From positions 372,001 to 436,000 of the forward strand of contig JAAFAI010000001.1 of the NCBI GenBank assembly GCA_018222405.1: a stretch of DNA of 64,000 nucleotides, read 5' to 3'. The notes beneath the pieces are model-generated. The model saw nothing but the letters and a program-made list of their open reading frames with translations. It made no database searches and was not told the origin of the DNA. Below, one piece after another: positions 38,047-47,691 of the stretch. The stretch's first letter is position 1, and each line of letters starts with the position of its first letter. The position numbers and the translations under genes were made by a program. This DNA comes from Gammaproteobacteria bacterium (GTDB taxonomy: Bacteria > Pseudomonadota > Gammaproteobacteria > Enterobacterales > Alteromonadaceae).

Positions 38047-39558
38047 ATGCGTTTTACTATCCACCGAGCGTTACTTTGTTTGTGTCTGGTAAGTTATTTT
38101 GGCTTTGCTCAGGATGAACCAGAAGAGAAACCAGCCGTACCAGAAGCGAAAATTTCCGTCACCAGTCACAGCATCAAAATCAACGGCAAAAAACTCAGTT
38201 ATACCGCCACGGCCGGTACCATGCTGATGAAAAACGCCAAACAGGAGCCCATAGCACTGTTTGGTTACACGGCCTACGTAAAAGAAGATACCAGCCTGCG
38301 CAAGCGGCCAATTCTGTTTGCTTATAACGGTGGGCCGGGTTCAGCGTCGTTGTGGTTACATATGGGGATCCTCGGTCCTAAACGAGCAGTGGTTAAAGAC
38401 GTTGAGTTTGCCAATAATGGTCCGTATGGCTATGTGGTCAATGAATTCACCATTCTGGATGAAGCCGACATCGTGATGATTGATCCGGTTGGTACCGGTT
38501 TCTCGCGCCCGGTAGGAGAGGGCAAAGGCGAGGACTTTTGGGGCACCGATCAGGATATTCGTTCGGTGACTGCGTTTATCAAGCAGTATATTACGGAGAA
38601 TAACCGCTGGCAGTCGCCCAAATTCATTCTGGGAGAAAGCTATGGCGGGATGCGCACCGCGGGAGTGGCTCAGGCGCTTACTAACGAAATGATTAGTCTG
38701 AATGGCATTATGCTGGTGTCGCCGTTTTTGCAGTTTGTGAATGGTTTTGATTTTGGTCAGACCGACCTGCCCCATGTGTTGTTTTTACCCACTTTTGCCG
38801 CCACCGGCTGGTATCACGATGCTATTGACAACAAACCAGCTACATTAGCGGAGCATCTTAAGGCGGCAGAAGCCTTCGCTGTGGACGAATATGCTCCGGC
38901 CTTACTGAAAGGGGTACGATTATCGGCAGATAGGAAAAAGGCGCTGGCCGATAAACTTGCTGCCCTAACGGGCCTGGAGGCGCAATACTGGCTGGATGCA
39001 GATTTGCGGGTAAACCATCAGGTGTTTACCAAGGAAGTGCTAAGCGAGAGCGCACAAACGGTTGGGCGCATTGATTCCCGCTTTAAGGGAGATACCTTGT
39101 CGGTGCATTCGGAAGCGATGAGTTATGATCCTATGACTACCGCCATAGGCCCACCATTACTGGCTGCTTTTATGGATTATTACCGCACCGAACTCAAATC
39201 TGAGCAGGAGGTGGATTACAAGGTATTTGGTGATGTATTCAGCAGTTGGGATTGGGGTCATGTACAACCAAATGTTGGCTTCAAAATGCCCTTCCCCGAC
39301 ACCCTGATAGATTTATCCTACGCTATGATTCAGAACCCTAAAATGAAGGTGCTGTTTCAGCAGGGCTACTATGATTTGGCTACGCCGCACTTTACTACCC
39401 AGTACATGATCGACCATCTTAAAATACCGGCAGCATTGCGCAGTAATATCTCTACAGCCTATTATGAGGCGGGACATATGATGTATGTGCATGAGCCTTC
39501 AATGGCCCAGTTTAAAGCGGACCTGGCAACCTTTATTGATGCCAGCTTACCCAACTGA
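38047..39558 (+). CDS. S10-family serine carboxypeptidase-like protein
   Basis: A 503-residue secreted protein with a signal peptide of about 21 residues (ending GFAQD). The alpha/beta hydrolase nucleophile is in FILGESYGGMRTAG (Ser about 200). The oxyanion region is AYNGGPGSASLW, with the distal Asp in QGYYDLATPHF and His in YEAGHMMYVHEPS. This is the standard S10 layout. Bacterial members remove C-terminal residues from peptides in the periplasm. Transcribed alone. Confidence 0.92.
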   Translation: MRFTIHRALLCLCLVSYFGFAQDEPEEKPAVPEAKISVTSHSIKINGKKLSYTATAGTMLMKNAKQEPIALFGYTAYVKEDTSLRKRPILFAYNGGPGSASLWLHMGILGPKRAVVKDVEFANNGPYGYVVNEFTILDEADIVMIDPVGTGFSRPVGEGKGEDFWGTDQDIRSVTAFIKQYITENNRWQSPKFILGESYGGMRTAGVAQALTNEMISLNGIMLVSPFLQFVNGFDFGQTDLPHVLFLPTFAATGWYHDAIDNKPATLAEHLKAAEAFAVDEYAPALLKGVRLSADRKKALADKLAALTGLEAQYWLDADLRVNHQVFTKEVLSESAQTVGRIDSRFKGDTLSVHSEAMSYDPMTTAIGPPLLAAFMDYYRTELKSEQEVDYKVFGDVFSSWDWGHVQPNVGFKMPFPDTLIDLSYAMIQNPKMKVLFQQGYYDLATPHFTTQYMIDHLKIPAALRSNISTAYYEAGHMMYVHEPSMAQFKADLATFIDASLPN

Positions 39559-39631
39559 AGCGCGGATAAAAAACGTGGCCGGCGCGATAACGCAGCCGAC
39601 CACATACGGAGGAACGCGGTTCAGGGCGCGG

Positions 39632-40954
39632 TTAAATAGCGCCTACTTTTACTTTAGAGCCATCCAGCAGTCGGGACAGGCGGTAGGGATGGGTATCAAT
39701 TTGTGATTGTCGGCCCGTAACCAGGTCGGCTGCAATATGTGCAAGGCCTGGCCCAAGACCAAAGCCATGAGCAGAGCTGCCTGCTGCCAGGAAGAAGCCT
39801 TCCACAGCGTCGATTTCTGAAATAACCGGAATGGCATCAGGCGTGCAGTCTACAAAGCTGCCCCAGCTTTCTTCGATTTCCATTCCTTCCAGTGCAGGAA
39901 ACAGTGCCTTAACCGTTGCGAGGGTTTTTCTGAGGTTACTTTTTACCGGTGCCGGATCGAGAATGCGGATTTGCTCAAACGGCGAAATACCATCATTGGC
40001 CCAGGTGTTCAGCGCTTCCGGGCCTTTAAAGAAAGAACTACTAACGCCAAACTGCACCGCTTTAATACGCTGCATAAACATCGGCATAAACTCTTTAGCG
40101 TAACGGATACCCTGTGGTGTAAACTCGAGTCGTGCAGTACCGCTGATGGCAACCGTGTAGGTGCCATCTAAGCGACGTGTAAGGGCAACCCCGTTGGTAT
40201 AGACGGCATCACCAATACTCTTGATTGGCTTGGTGCGAAACGCGGTTTGACGCACGCTGGCCTGCGGAAAACTAATCCCATGATGACGGCAGAAAGCTGA
40301 AGCCCAGGCGCCGGCGGCACACAGTACCCGGTTGGTTTTGATGGTGCCGTGCTCAGTGATTACGCCTTCAACCTTACCGTTGGTAATATCCAGTCCTCGG
40401 GCTGCGCAGTTCTGATGAATGGTTGCGCCCAGCGCACGGGCACCTTCGGCAATCATCGGCGCGGCAATGGCGGGTTCGCCCTTGCCATCGTCAATAGAGT
40501 GGACACCGCCAATCCAGGTGCGACCGCGGGCCGGAATCATTTCGTTGGCTTCTTTAGCATTAAGCATAACGGTTTTAACGCCATACTGTTTAGCCAGGTC
40601 ACGCCACGAATCCCATTGCGCTAATTGCTTGGGGTCGTCGGTGGCGTAGCGCAAACCGCAGCGTCTGAAGCCCAGATCGAAGCCGATATCCTTTGACATC
40701 TCATCCCACAGGCGCATCGATAGCCCTGAGGTAGGTAACTCTCGTTCATCGCGGTTCTGCTGGCGACACCAGCCCCAGTTTCGACTGGATTGTTCGCAAC
40801 CAACCTGGCCTTTTTCTACCAGCGCAACTTTGTAGCCTTGTTTGGATAAAAAGTAGGTGGCTGCCGCGCCGATGATTCCGCCGCCAATAACTACGACATC
40901 GGCTTCTGCAGGAATTTTTTCATTGCTGGGAATTTGTTTCAGTTGTGGTGACAT
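39632..40954 (-). CDS. FAD-dependent oxidoreductase (DAO/sarcosine oxidase-like)
   Basis: A 440-residue flavoenzyme. VVVIGGGIIGAAATYFLSK (about residues 20-38) is the FAD-binding fold, followed by GCEQSSRNWGWCRQQNRD. The C-terminal FAD motif is AAGSSAHGFGLGPGLAH. It resembles beta subunits of sarcosine/dimethylglycine oxidases and D-amino acid dehydrogenases. It follows an aldehyde dehydrogenase on the same strand after 24 bases, suggesting oxidation of an amine or amino acid and then of the aldehyde. Distinct from the PuuB-like gene at 26328. Confidence 0.87.
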   Translation of the reverse strand: MSPQLKQIPSNEKIPAEADVVVIGGGIIGAAATYFLSKQGYKVALVEKGQVGCEQSSRNWGWCRQQNRDERELPTSGLSMRLWDEMSKDIGFDLGFRRCGLRYATDDPKQLAQWDSWRDLAKQYGVKTVMLNAKEANEMIPARGRTWIGGVHSIDDGKGEPAIAAPMIAEGARALGATIHQNCAARGLDITNGKVEGVITEHGTIKTNRVLCAAGAWASAFCRHHGISFPQASVRQTAFRTKPIKSIGDAVYTNGVALTRRLDGTYTVAISGTARLEFTPQGIRYAKEFMPMFMQRIKAVQFGVSSSFFKGPEALNTWANDGISPFEQIRILDPAPVKSNLRKTLATVKALFPALEGMEIEESWGSFVDCTPDAIPVISEIDAVEGFFLAAGSSAHGFGLGPGLAHIAADLVTGRQSQIDTHPYRLSRLLDGSKVKVGAI

Positions 40955-40978
40955 GTATTTACTACCTACTCAGAAATT

Positions 40979-42445
40979 TTATGCTTCAACGTCATAGCCA
41001 ACAATGGCTTTGGTCTCGAGGTACTCTTCCAGCCCTTCAATGCCATATTCCCGGCCGCTTCCTGATTGTTTGTAGCCACCAAAAGGCGCCTGAGGATCCC
41101 AGGCCGGATAGTTTATCAGTACCTGGCCACTGCGGATTTGGCGGGCCACCGCTCTGGCGGCGTTTAAGTCGGCAGACTGTACATGGGCACCAAGACCATA
41201 AACCGTGTCGTTAGCAATCTCTAATGCATGTTCAACGCTATCGTAAGGGATAAGACACAGCACCGGGCCAAAGATTTCTTCCTGGGCAATGGCCATGTCT
41301 GTTGTCACATCACTAAAGATTGTGGGTTGGGCATAAAAGCCCTTGTCGAAGCCCTCAGGACGGCCAACGCCGCCGGCAATACACCGGGCTCCTTCGTCAA
41401 TGCCCCGTTGGATCATAGTTTGAACCCGTTCAAATTGAGCGCGGTTAGCTAAGGGGCCATGGGTTGCCAGTTCGTTATCGGCAAGGCCAATCACAATGGC
41501 GTCGAGGGCAGCAGTGGCTAGTTGCTCCACCTCTGCCAGACGTTCTCTGGGAACCAGCATACGGGTAGGGGCGCTGCACGACTGACCATTGTTACGCATG
41601 CCAGCGAGCACGCCAGGGCCAACTGCATTGGCGAAATCGGCATCGGGAAGCAAAATATTAGGAGATTTTCCGCCTAACTCCTGAGCAACGCGTTTAACCG
41701 TTGGCGCTGCCGCCTGCGCAACGAGTACACCGGCCCGTGTTGAACCGGTAATCGAGATCATATCCACATCGGGATGACTGGCCAGCGGCTCTCCTACATC
41801 AACACCATTGCCATTAACCAGGTTAAATACCCCGGCAGGAATACCTGCATCATGCATAATTTCAGCAAAGGCCAGGGCACTTAACGGCGACAGTTCGCTG
41901 GGCTTTAACACGACCGAACAGCCCGCCGCAATGGCAGGGCCGACTTTAGCGGTGATCTGATATAACGGCCAGTTCCAGGGGGTAATCAACCCTGCTACGC
42001 CTATAGGTTCCCGCGTGATAGCCGTGGTACCACGCATTTTAGTAAATTCATAGCTGGCCAGGTTTTCCCGGGCAACACGGATATGCGCGGCTGCCAGTGG
42101 CACTTGCGTGGATAAGGCATAGCCAAGCGTTGCGCCCATTTCCAATGACATCAGGTTGGCCAGCTTGTCGGCACGCTCATCGATTAGTTCCAGTACTTTA
42201 TCCAGCACTGCAAGACGTTCTTCGACCGGTGTGGCAGCCCATAACGGGAACGCCTTTTTGGCCGCTGCCACGGCGGCATTCAGGTCCTGCTTGCCGCCTA
42301 AGCCGATGGTTGCGGCAGGTTCTTCGGTTGCCGGGTTAATAACATCAAACGGCTTATCCTGTGATAAGGCAACCCACTCGCCATTGATATACGCCTGAGC
42401 AAGCCGGCGGGTATCAAGCAACTGTTCGACGGGTTGTATTGTCAT
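40979..42445 (-). CDS. Aldehyde dehydrogenase family protein
   Basis: A 488-residue NAD(P)-dependent ALDH. Catalytic Cys is in NNGQSCSAPTRM, general-base Glu in QELGGKSPNILLPD, and the NAD motif in ITGSTRAGVLVA. The start at 42445 is supported by AGGA 9 nt upstream; an earlier ATG at 42505 would add an unconvincing 20 residues. It is first in a two-gene operon with the FAD oxidoreductase at 39632. Substrate class is probably an amino-aldehyde; NNGQSCSAPTRM is shared with several uncharacterised ALDHs. Confidence 0.9.
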   Translation of the reverse strand: MTIQPVEQLLDTRRLAQAYINGEWVALSQDKPFDVINPATEEPAATIGLGGKQDLNAAVAAAKKAFPLWAATPVEERLAVLDKVLELIDERADKLANLMSLEMGATLGYALSTQVPLAAAHIRVARENLASYEFTKMRGTTAITREPIGVAGLITPWNWPLYQITAKVGPAIAAGCSVVLKPSELSPLSALAFAEIMHDAGIPAGVFNLVNGNGVDVGEPLASHPDVDMISITGSTRAGVLVAQAAAPTVKRVAQELGGKSPNILLPDADFANAVGPGVLAGMRNNGQSCSAPTRMLVPRERLAEVEQLATAALDAIVIGLADNELATHGPLANRAQFERVQTMIQRGIDEGARCIAGGVGRPEGFDKGFYAQPTIFSDVTTDMAIAQEEIFGPVLCLIPYDSVEHALEIANDTVYGLGAHVQSADLNAARAVARQIRSGQVLINYPAWDPQAPFGGYKQSGSGREYGIEGLEEYLETKAIVGYDVEA

Positions 42446-42707
42446 GAGATATTTCCTGTTAAAACTAATTGCTGCAAACAGTCCCTGAACGAATGATTTG
42501 TTCACGGCAGATTCTGCTGCAAAGTATGAGAATGATTGAGAATCCAGTATAGGGGGGATGGTGCAGCATTGGTTGCCGCTTTGGCACCCTCAACAGCAAA
42601 TTATTTTAAAAAGTCAGGGCTAAACAGATCGAAAAGCGTGTGCCGGGCGCGCTAAACTGACATCCTACGGCTATTTAACAAAGGCAGTACGCTGCGGGAG
42701 AAGGACT

Positions 42708-43880
42708 ATGGCAAATTCACATGATCATGATGTTGATGACTTACTGGAAGAGTTAATTGCCTTCAGGCGTGATATCCATGCCCATCCTGAGCTCGCCTTT
42801 AAAGAGGTCGATACAGCTAATAAAGTTGCCCAGAGTCTGCGAGACATCGGCCTTGAGGTAACCACCGGCATTGGTAAAACCGGTGTGGTTGGTACACTTA
42901 AAGCTGGTAATTCTCCCCGTACTATTGGTCTACGTGCCGATATGGATGCCCTGCCGATTGTTGAGCAAACCGGCCTGCCCTATGCCAGTTGTAATCACGG
43001 CGTGTTTCATGGCTGTGGGCACGACGGCCATACAACCATGTTGCTTGGGGCTGCCCGCCACCTTGCGCGCAGCAAAAATTTCGACGGCACGGTACACTTT
43101 ATTTTTCAGCCCGCTGAAGAAGGTGAGGCCGGCGCCAAAGCCATGATTGAAGATGGTTTGTTTGAACGATTCCCTTGCGATCGGGTGTATGCTTTTCATA
43201 ACTGGCCGGACTTACCGGCTGGCACTATCGCTACCCGTCCGGGGCCTATTATGGCGGCAGCGGATAAATTCTCTATTCAGGTGAAGGGCAAAGGCGGTCA
43301 TGCTGCCGTGCCCCACCAAACTCCGGATGCCATACTGGCGGCCAGCGAACTGGTTAGTCAGCTTAATACTATTGTATCCCGAAGAATCGCGCCGACGTCT
43401 ACTGCGGTATTGTCGGTTACTCAAATAAGCGGTGGCAGCTCACACAATGTATTGCCTGGGAGTGTGGAACTTACCGGTACGGTGAGAACGTTTGACCCCC
43501 AGGTTCAGGATCAGATTGAAGCGGCTATCCGTCAGGTTATTGAGGGGGTAGGCATTGCAACCGGTACCCAAATCAGTATTGATTACAATCGTTACTATCC
43601 GGCAACCATCAACGCTGAAGCGGCTGCACAGCATGCTCTTGCTGTGGCTACAACGGTAGGTAATGCGGTTGAGGCGCCGGAGCCTGCATTTACCTCGGAA
43701 GACTTCGCCTTTATGTTACAGGCCTGCGAAGGCGCCTATATCTGGCTCGGGCAGGGCAAAGGCGGCGAGCATATTCCTCTGCATCACCCGGAATTTGATT
43801 TTAATGATGAGATCATTACCACAGGCGTTAAACTCCACACCGCACTGGTGGAGGATTTTCTGCCGCAACAGGGTGATTGA
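42708..43880 (+). CDS. M20D amidohydrolase (hippurate hydrolase / N-acyl amino acid deacylase-like)
   Basis: A 390-residue zinc/manganese amidohydrolase of the M20D group. Metal ligands are in FHGCGHDGHTTML (Cys and His), QPAEEGEAGAKAM (Glu pair) and AFHNWPD (His). The dimerisation/lid domain follows at about 185-295, and the last metal-ligand His is in IPLHHPEFDF. GGAGAAGG precedes the ATG. It should release an amino acid from an N-acyl amino acid. It precedes an acetyltransferase gene on the same strand after 108 bases. Confidence 0.9.
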   Translation: MANSHDHDVDDLLEELIAFRRDIHAHPELAFKEVDTANKVAQSLRDIGLEVTTGIGKTGVVGTLKAGNSPRTIGLRADMDALPIVEQTGLPYASCNHGVFHGCGHDGHTTMLLGAARHLARSKNFDGTVHFIFQPAEEGEAGAKAMIEDGLFERFPCDRVYAFHNWPDLPAGTIATRPGPIMAAADKFSIQVKGKGGHAAVPHQTPDAILAASELVSQLNTIVSRRIAPTSTAVLSVTQISGGSSHNVLPGSVELTGTVRTFDPQVQDQIEAAIRQVIEGVGIATGTQISIDYNRYYPATINAEAAAQHALAVATTVGNAVEAPEPAFTSEDFAFMLQACEGAYIWLGQGKGGEHIPLHHPEFDFNDEIITTGVKLHTALVEDFLPQQGD

Positions 43881-43988
43881 AATAACAGATTTGACCTGCC
43901 TGAGATGGGTAAACAGCAAAATCTGTTGTCCACAGCCGGTAAAATCAATGCCATTGAATACAAACTGCAATACAGGCCTGAACCGCTA

Positions 43989-44840
43989 ATGACTAACACT
44001 GCTTTTACCGTTCGCGAGATGCGCGAAGCCGACCTGCCAACCTGCCTTGAATTTACTCAGCAGGTAAAATGGCCGCATCGGATGGAGGACTGGCAACTGC
44101 ATTTTTCCCAGGGCAATGGCAGCATTATCGAAAATGCCCAGGGCGATATCGTTGGCTGTATCCTGTGGTGGGACTATGGTGCCGAGTATGCCACGGTAGG
44201 ATTAGTGGTGGTGCCAGCTTACATGCAAGGCAATGGCCTGGGGCGCAAACTGATGGATACCGTAATGAGCCAGACCGGTGAGCGCAGCTTGCAACTGGTT
44301 GCTACGGTGGCCGGAAAACGCCTTTATCAGCAATGCGGCTTTACCGAAGCCGGGTTAATCTATCAGGTGCAGGGGCAATTGGCGGGGGCAGTCGAGCCGC
44401 TGTCGTCAGAGGCCGCAATAAAACCGCTTGATACCAACAGCCTGGCAGATATCATAGCAATGGATGCCGCTGCTTACGGCTGTAGCCGGGCGTCGTTACT
44501 CACTGCCGTGGCACAGCAGGCTAAAGGACTGATAGCTTATCGGGACGGCAAAGTCGTTGGTTATGCGATGTTGCGGACCAGCGGTCATGGTCAGACTCTG
44601 GGGCCGGTGCTGGCTGATGATGACGACACCGCGAAAGCTTTGATCAGCCAGTTGCTGGCCAGTGAGACTGGCTTTATTCGGTTCGACTTAACTGAGCGGG
44701 CCAAAGGTGTTCAGCCGTGGCTGGAGTCATTGGGATTGGCGCAGGTTGACGAGGTCAGTCTGATGGTGAAAGGTGAGTTTTTACCAGCCAGGGCCAGCGG
44801 ATCGCATATTTACAGTCTGGTTTCCCAGGCATTTGGATAA
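43989..44840 (+). CDS. Two-domain GNAT N-acetyltransferase
   Basis: A 283-residue protein. An N-terminal GNAT domain (about 1-140) has the acetyl-CoA loop VVVPAYMQGNGLGRKLMD (Q-x-x-G-x-G/A). A second GNAT-like half (about 145-275, KVVGYAMLRTSGHGQTLGPVLADD) lacks a clear acetyl-CoA loop, the layout of several putative amino acid acetyltransferases. Start at 43989 is chosen because the domain begins there; an ATG at 43905 is weaker. Its neighbour is a deacylase, so opposite acylation reactions are encoded side by side. Confidence 0.8.
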   Translation: MTNTAFTVREMREADLPTCLEFTQQVKWPHRMEDWQLHFSQGNGSIIENAQGDIVGCILWWDYGAEYATVGLVVVPAYMQGNGLGRKLMDTVMSQTGERSLQLVATVAGKRLYQQCGFTEAGLIYQVQGQLAGAVEPLSSEAAIKPLDTNSLADIIAMDAAAYGCSRASLLTAVAQQAKGLIAYRDGKVVGYAMLRTSGHGQTLGPVLADDDDTAKALISQLLASETGFIRFDLTERAKGVQPWLESLGLAQVDEVSLMVKGEFLPARASGSHIYSLVSQAFG

Positions 44841-44855
44841 AAGGCAAGGATACTG

Positions 44856-45206
44856 ATGGGTAAGTGGGTTAATTATCTCGTTCTGGTACTGTTGCTCTCG
44901 GTGAGTACACAGGCGTTGAGCGTGGTTTTTGACTCTCATGCTGCCCATCAGGAAACGGCTTCTCATCTGTCAGATACTCACCACAATGAAGCTCACTCTG
45001 AGCAGACTCAGACGCCAGAAAATACCGCCGATAGCAGCGGACTGGACTGTCAGCACTGCTGTCATTGCCATGGCGCACAACACATTTTTCTCCCTTTATT
45101 GATTAAAGCACTACCGGTTGATGGCCACTATGCGGTGCGATACAACCTTAATCAACCCCCCGCCTCTGGCTTCTGGCGTAATTTGCTGCGCCCGCCCATC
45201 GCTTAA
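44856..45206 (+). CDS. Small His/Cys-rich secreted protein of RND operon
   Basis: A 116-residue protein with a signal peptide or anchor (about residues 6-26). The mature part is rich in His (HAAHQETASHLSDTHHNEAH) and carries LDCQHCCHCHGAQH near residues 62-75. Both suggest metal binding in the periplasm. AAGGCAAGGAT precedes the ATG. It lies 66 bases before the TolC-type gene of the second heavy-metal efflux operon, with a nested stem-loop between them. Similar short His/Cys-rich proteins often lead czc/cus operons; no formal family recognised. Confidence 0.75.
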   Translation: MGKWVNYLVLVLLLSVSTQALSVVFDSHAAHQETASHLSDTHHNEAHSEQTQTPENTADSSGLDCQHCCHCHGAQHIFLPLLIKALPVDGHYAVRYNLNQPPASGFWRNLLRPPIA

Positions 45207-45262
45207 CAAAGAAAGTTTTCCGCGTCCCGGTTGTTGGTAACCGGATGATTAACTTTGTTAAG
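45202..45262. repeat. Nested stem-loop between the His/Cys-rich gene and the TolC-type gene
   Basis: Outer arms CTTAACAAAG (45202-45211) and CTTTGTTAAG (45253-45262) are perfect 10-base complements. Inside, CCGGTT (45227-45232) and AACCGG (45239-45244) form a second stem. The outer right arm ends 10 bases before the TolC-type ATG, so in RNA it can influence ribosome access. The left arm overlaps the stop region of the upstream gene. Confidence 0.6.
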
Positions 45263-45272
45263 AGATTAACCT

Positions 45273-46493
45273 ATGAAACTGCAATTATGCGGTGCGGCGT
45301 TAATGACCGCACTGAGCTTTCCGGTTCTCGCCGGCGAGCAACCCTGGGCCAGCTGGCTGATGAGCACGGTGGAGCGCCACCCCATCATGCAGGCCTATCA
45401 ATACGAAAACACAGCTGCAAAATACCAGGCACAAGCCCTGGCTAAACCCATTTATAACCCGTCACTGGATACCTCTGTGGAAAGAGAAGGCAGTGAGACG
45501 AATTTTCAAATCGGAATGTCATCGGATATTGACTGGTGGGGGGTAAGGGAAGCCCAATCGGAGGCAGGCAGACTGCAGGCTGAGCAGCGTGCACTGTCGG
45601 TGCAGGTAGCCACCAATGATCTGCTGGCGCAAATCCTCAATGCTCAGATTGATGTTCAGCTGGGACAGCAGGGATATGAGCTGGCTCGCTTACAGGTAGA
45701 GCAGGATCTACGGCTACTCAGACTAACCGAGCAACAACTGGCTGCGGGCGAGGTTAACCGGACTGAACTGGCCATGGCAAAGTCGGTAGTGGCACAAGGC
45801 ATGGTCGCAGAAAACGAGCGCCTCAGTGCATGGTTAAGCGCACAAAAAACGCTCCGCATACTGGCTGGTGAGCAGGCTGCGGATGTGCCTGTTAACCAGG
45901 CATTCTTTCAGTCGCAACTACAGGTGCCCGCGCCACAGCAATTACTCGCATTGCCTGCCGTAAAACAGGCCCGGCTTGAGTGGCTTGCCGCCACTGCCAG
46001 CGCAGAGCAACAACAAACTGCAAATAAACCGGTACCCAATGTGGGATTTGGTGTCGGGCGTCAGGAGGGAGAGTCGCTGTTCTCTGTCAGCGTGTCGGTG
46101 CCTTTACAGTTTCGCAATGACTTCAGCGAAGTCGTCCTGGCTGCCAGAGAACTGGCTCTGGCCAGCGAAGAGCGCCTGCACGCGCAATTGCGCGATACTC
46201 GCGAAGCAGTGCGTAACCTGGCCGAACAACTGCAGCAAACCCGCTTGCGTTTTGAGCAATGGCAGGCACTGCACGATAACGAAATGACTGAGCAGGTTGA
46301 AGTACTTCAGCAACGCTATGCGCAGGGCGACCTTAGTCTTGCAGACTATCAATGGCAGGTTCAGCAACTTAGGGATGGCATGCAGGCTGGCCTGACGCTG
46401 CAACAAAACTACCAGCAAACTTATGTTGCTTATTTGCATATCACCGCCGGCTTGGCGGATGTGGTTTCTTCTTTAATTTCCCCGGAGCGGTAA
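45273..46493 (+). CDS. TolC-family outer membrane channel of second RND system
   Basis: A 406-residue outer membrane efflux protein with a signal peptide (about 1-20, ending VLAGE). Repeated long amphipathic helices follow, in two homologous halves. It is the outer membrane part of the tripartite pump with the adaptor at 46495, which begins one base after this stop codon. Only weak similarity by eye to the TolC-type protein at 6558, so the two operons are not a recent duplication. Confidence 0.87.
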   Translation: MKLQLCGAALMTALSFPVLAGEQPWASWLMSTVERHPIMQAYQYENTAAKYQAQALAKPIYNPSLDTSVEREGSETNFQIGMSSDIDWWGVREAQSEAGRLQAEQRALSVQVATNDLLAQILNAQIDVQLGQQGYELARLQVEQDLRLLRLTEQQLAAGEVNRTELAMAKSVVAQGMVAENERLSAWLSAQKTLRILAGEQAADVPVNQAFFQSQLQVPAPQQLLALPAVKQARLEWLAATASAEQQQTANKPVPNVGFGVGRQEGESLFSVSVSVPLQFRNDFSEVVLAARELALASEERLHAQLRDTREAVRNLAEQLQQTRLRFEQWQALHDNEMTEQVEVLQQRYAQGDLSLADYQWQVQQLRDGMQAGLTLQQNYQQTYVAYLHITAGLADVVSSLISPER

Positions 46494-46494
46494 T

Positions 46495-47682
46495 ATGGCA
46501 CACTTACACAATTATCTGGCGGTGCTGAGTATCACTGCCCTACTTTACTCTTCTGTTGCGTCAGCCCAGGAGCATGATCATGCTCATGAGGAAGAACACG
46601 AAGCTGCGGCTCACACTGAAGAACAGGCTCATGGTCATGATGATGAACATGGCCACGATGCGCACGGCGAAACAACGACGGTGAGCCTCAGTGATGGGCA
46701 ACGGCAAACGGCCGATATTCACCTGGAAACGCTGCAACCCATGACGCTCAGTGAACAGGTATATGCACCGGGCGAAATCAAGGTAAATGGCTATCGCAGC
46801 TATATAGTCTCACCCCGAGTCAGTTCTGTGGTGACTGCCCGACACGCCGCGCTGGGTGAAAAAGTGATGGCAGGTCAGCCACTGGTCACGTTGTTCAGTG
46901 AAGAGATGATCACCGCGCAGAGTCAGCTCCAGCAGGCGCATGTAGAGTGGCAGCGGGTAAGTAAACTTGGACAGGGTGCGGTGGGTGAAAAGCGCTTTGT
47001 CAGTGCCCGAACCGAATACAACGCAGCCAATCGGCGATTACAGGCGTTGGGCTTATCTGCCGCGACCATTGCACGCATAGAGCAAAACACCAATTATCCG
47101 TTGGGTGAGTATACGCTCACGGCGCAAACGCCGGGCCTTATCATGACCGACGAATTCAATCAGGGACAACGCATTGAGCCTGGCCAGCCATTGATGCTGT
47201 TGTCTGATGAGGCGCATCTCTGGGTAGAGGCCCGTTTGTCGGCGCAGAATGACCTGCACTTACAACCGGGAGATGAAGCCAGTGTCGTAGTAGGCGATAT
47301 CGCTGCAATTGGTACGGTTATCCAGGAGTCCCACACTATCGATCCGGTGAGCCGAACGCGTACGGTGCGCCTTGAACTGGATAACCAGGACCATCGCTTT
47401 CATTCCGGTATGTTTGTCGATATTTATTTCAATGGCCCGCAAACCGACGCTATCCTGGCGGTGCCACAGTCGGCGCTGATGCGTGATGCAGACGGCGAAT
47501 GGCAAATATTTATCGCTGATGACGACGGTGATTTGATCCCACAAGTGGTGACACTCGGGCCGCAATACGGTGACTGGCAGGCTATCAGTGGTGTTAAGCC
47601 CGGCCAGGCCTATGTTAGCCGCGGCGCCTTTTTTGTTGCGTCGGAAATCGCCAAGGGCGGTTTCGATCCACATAACCATTAA
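46495..47682 (+). CDS. RND efflux periplasmic adaptor with His-rich N-terminus
   Basis: A 395-residue membrane fusion protein. The signal peptide (about 1-24) is followed by a His-rich segment (HDHAHEEEHEAAAHTEEQAH, then HGHDDEHGHDAHGE) that can buffer Zn, Cu, Ni or Co. The core contains the barrel-sandwich halves around residues 90-225 and the beta-barrel and membrane-proximal domains to about 385. The C-terminus ends HNH. Adaptors of CzcB/CusB type with His-rich tails pass metal to the pump. Directly upstream of the pump gene. Confidence 0.88.
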   Translation: MAHLHNYLAVLSITALLYSSVASAQEHDHAHEEEHEAAAHTEEQAHGHDDEHGHDAHGETTTVSLSDGQRQTADIHLETLQPMTLSEQVYAPGEIKVNGYRSYIVSPRVSSVVTARHAALGEKVMAGQPLVTLFSEEMITAQSQLQQAHVEWQRVSKLGQGAVGEKRFVSARTEYNAANRRLQALGLSAATIARIEQNTNYPLGEYTLTAQTPGLIMTDEFNQGQRIEPGQPLMLLSDEAHLWVEARLSAQNDLHLQPGDEASVVVGDIAAIGTVIQESHTIDPVSRTRTVRLELDNQDHRFHSGMFVDIYFNGPQTDAILAVPQSALMRDADGEWQIFIADDDGDLIPQVVTLGPQYGDWQAISGVKPGQAYVSRGAFFVASEIAKGGFDPHNH

Positions 47683-47691
47683 CAGGGGCTT

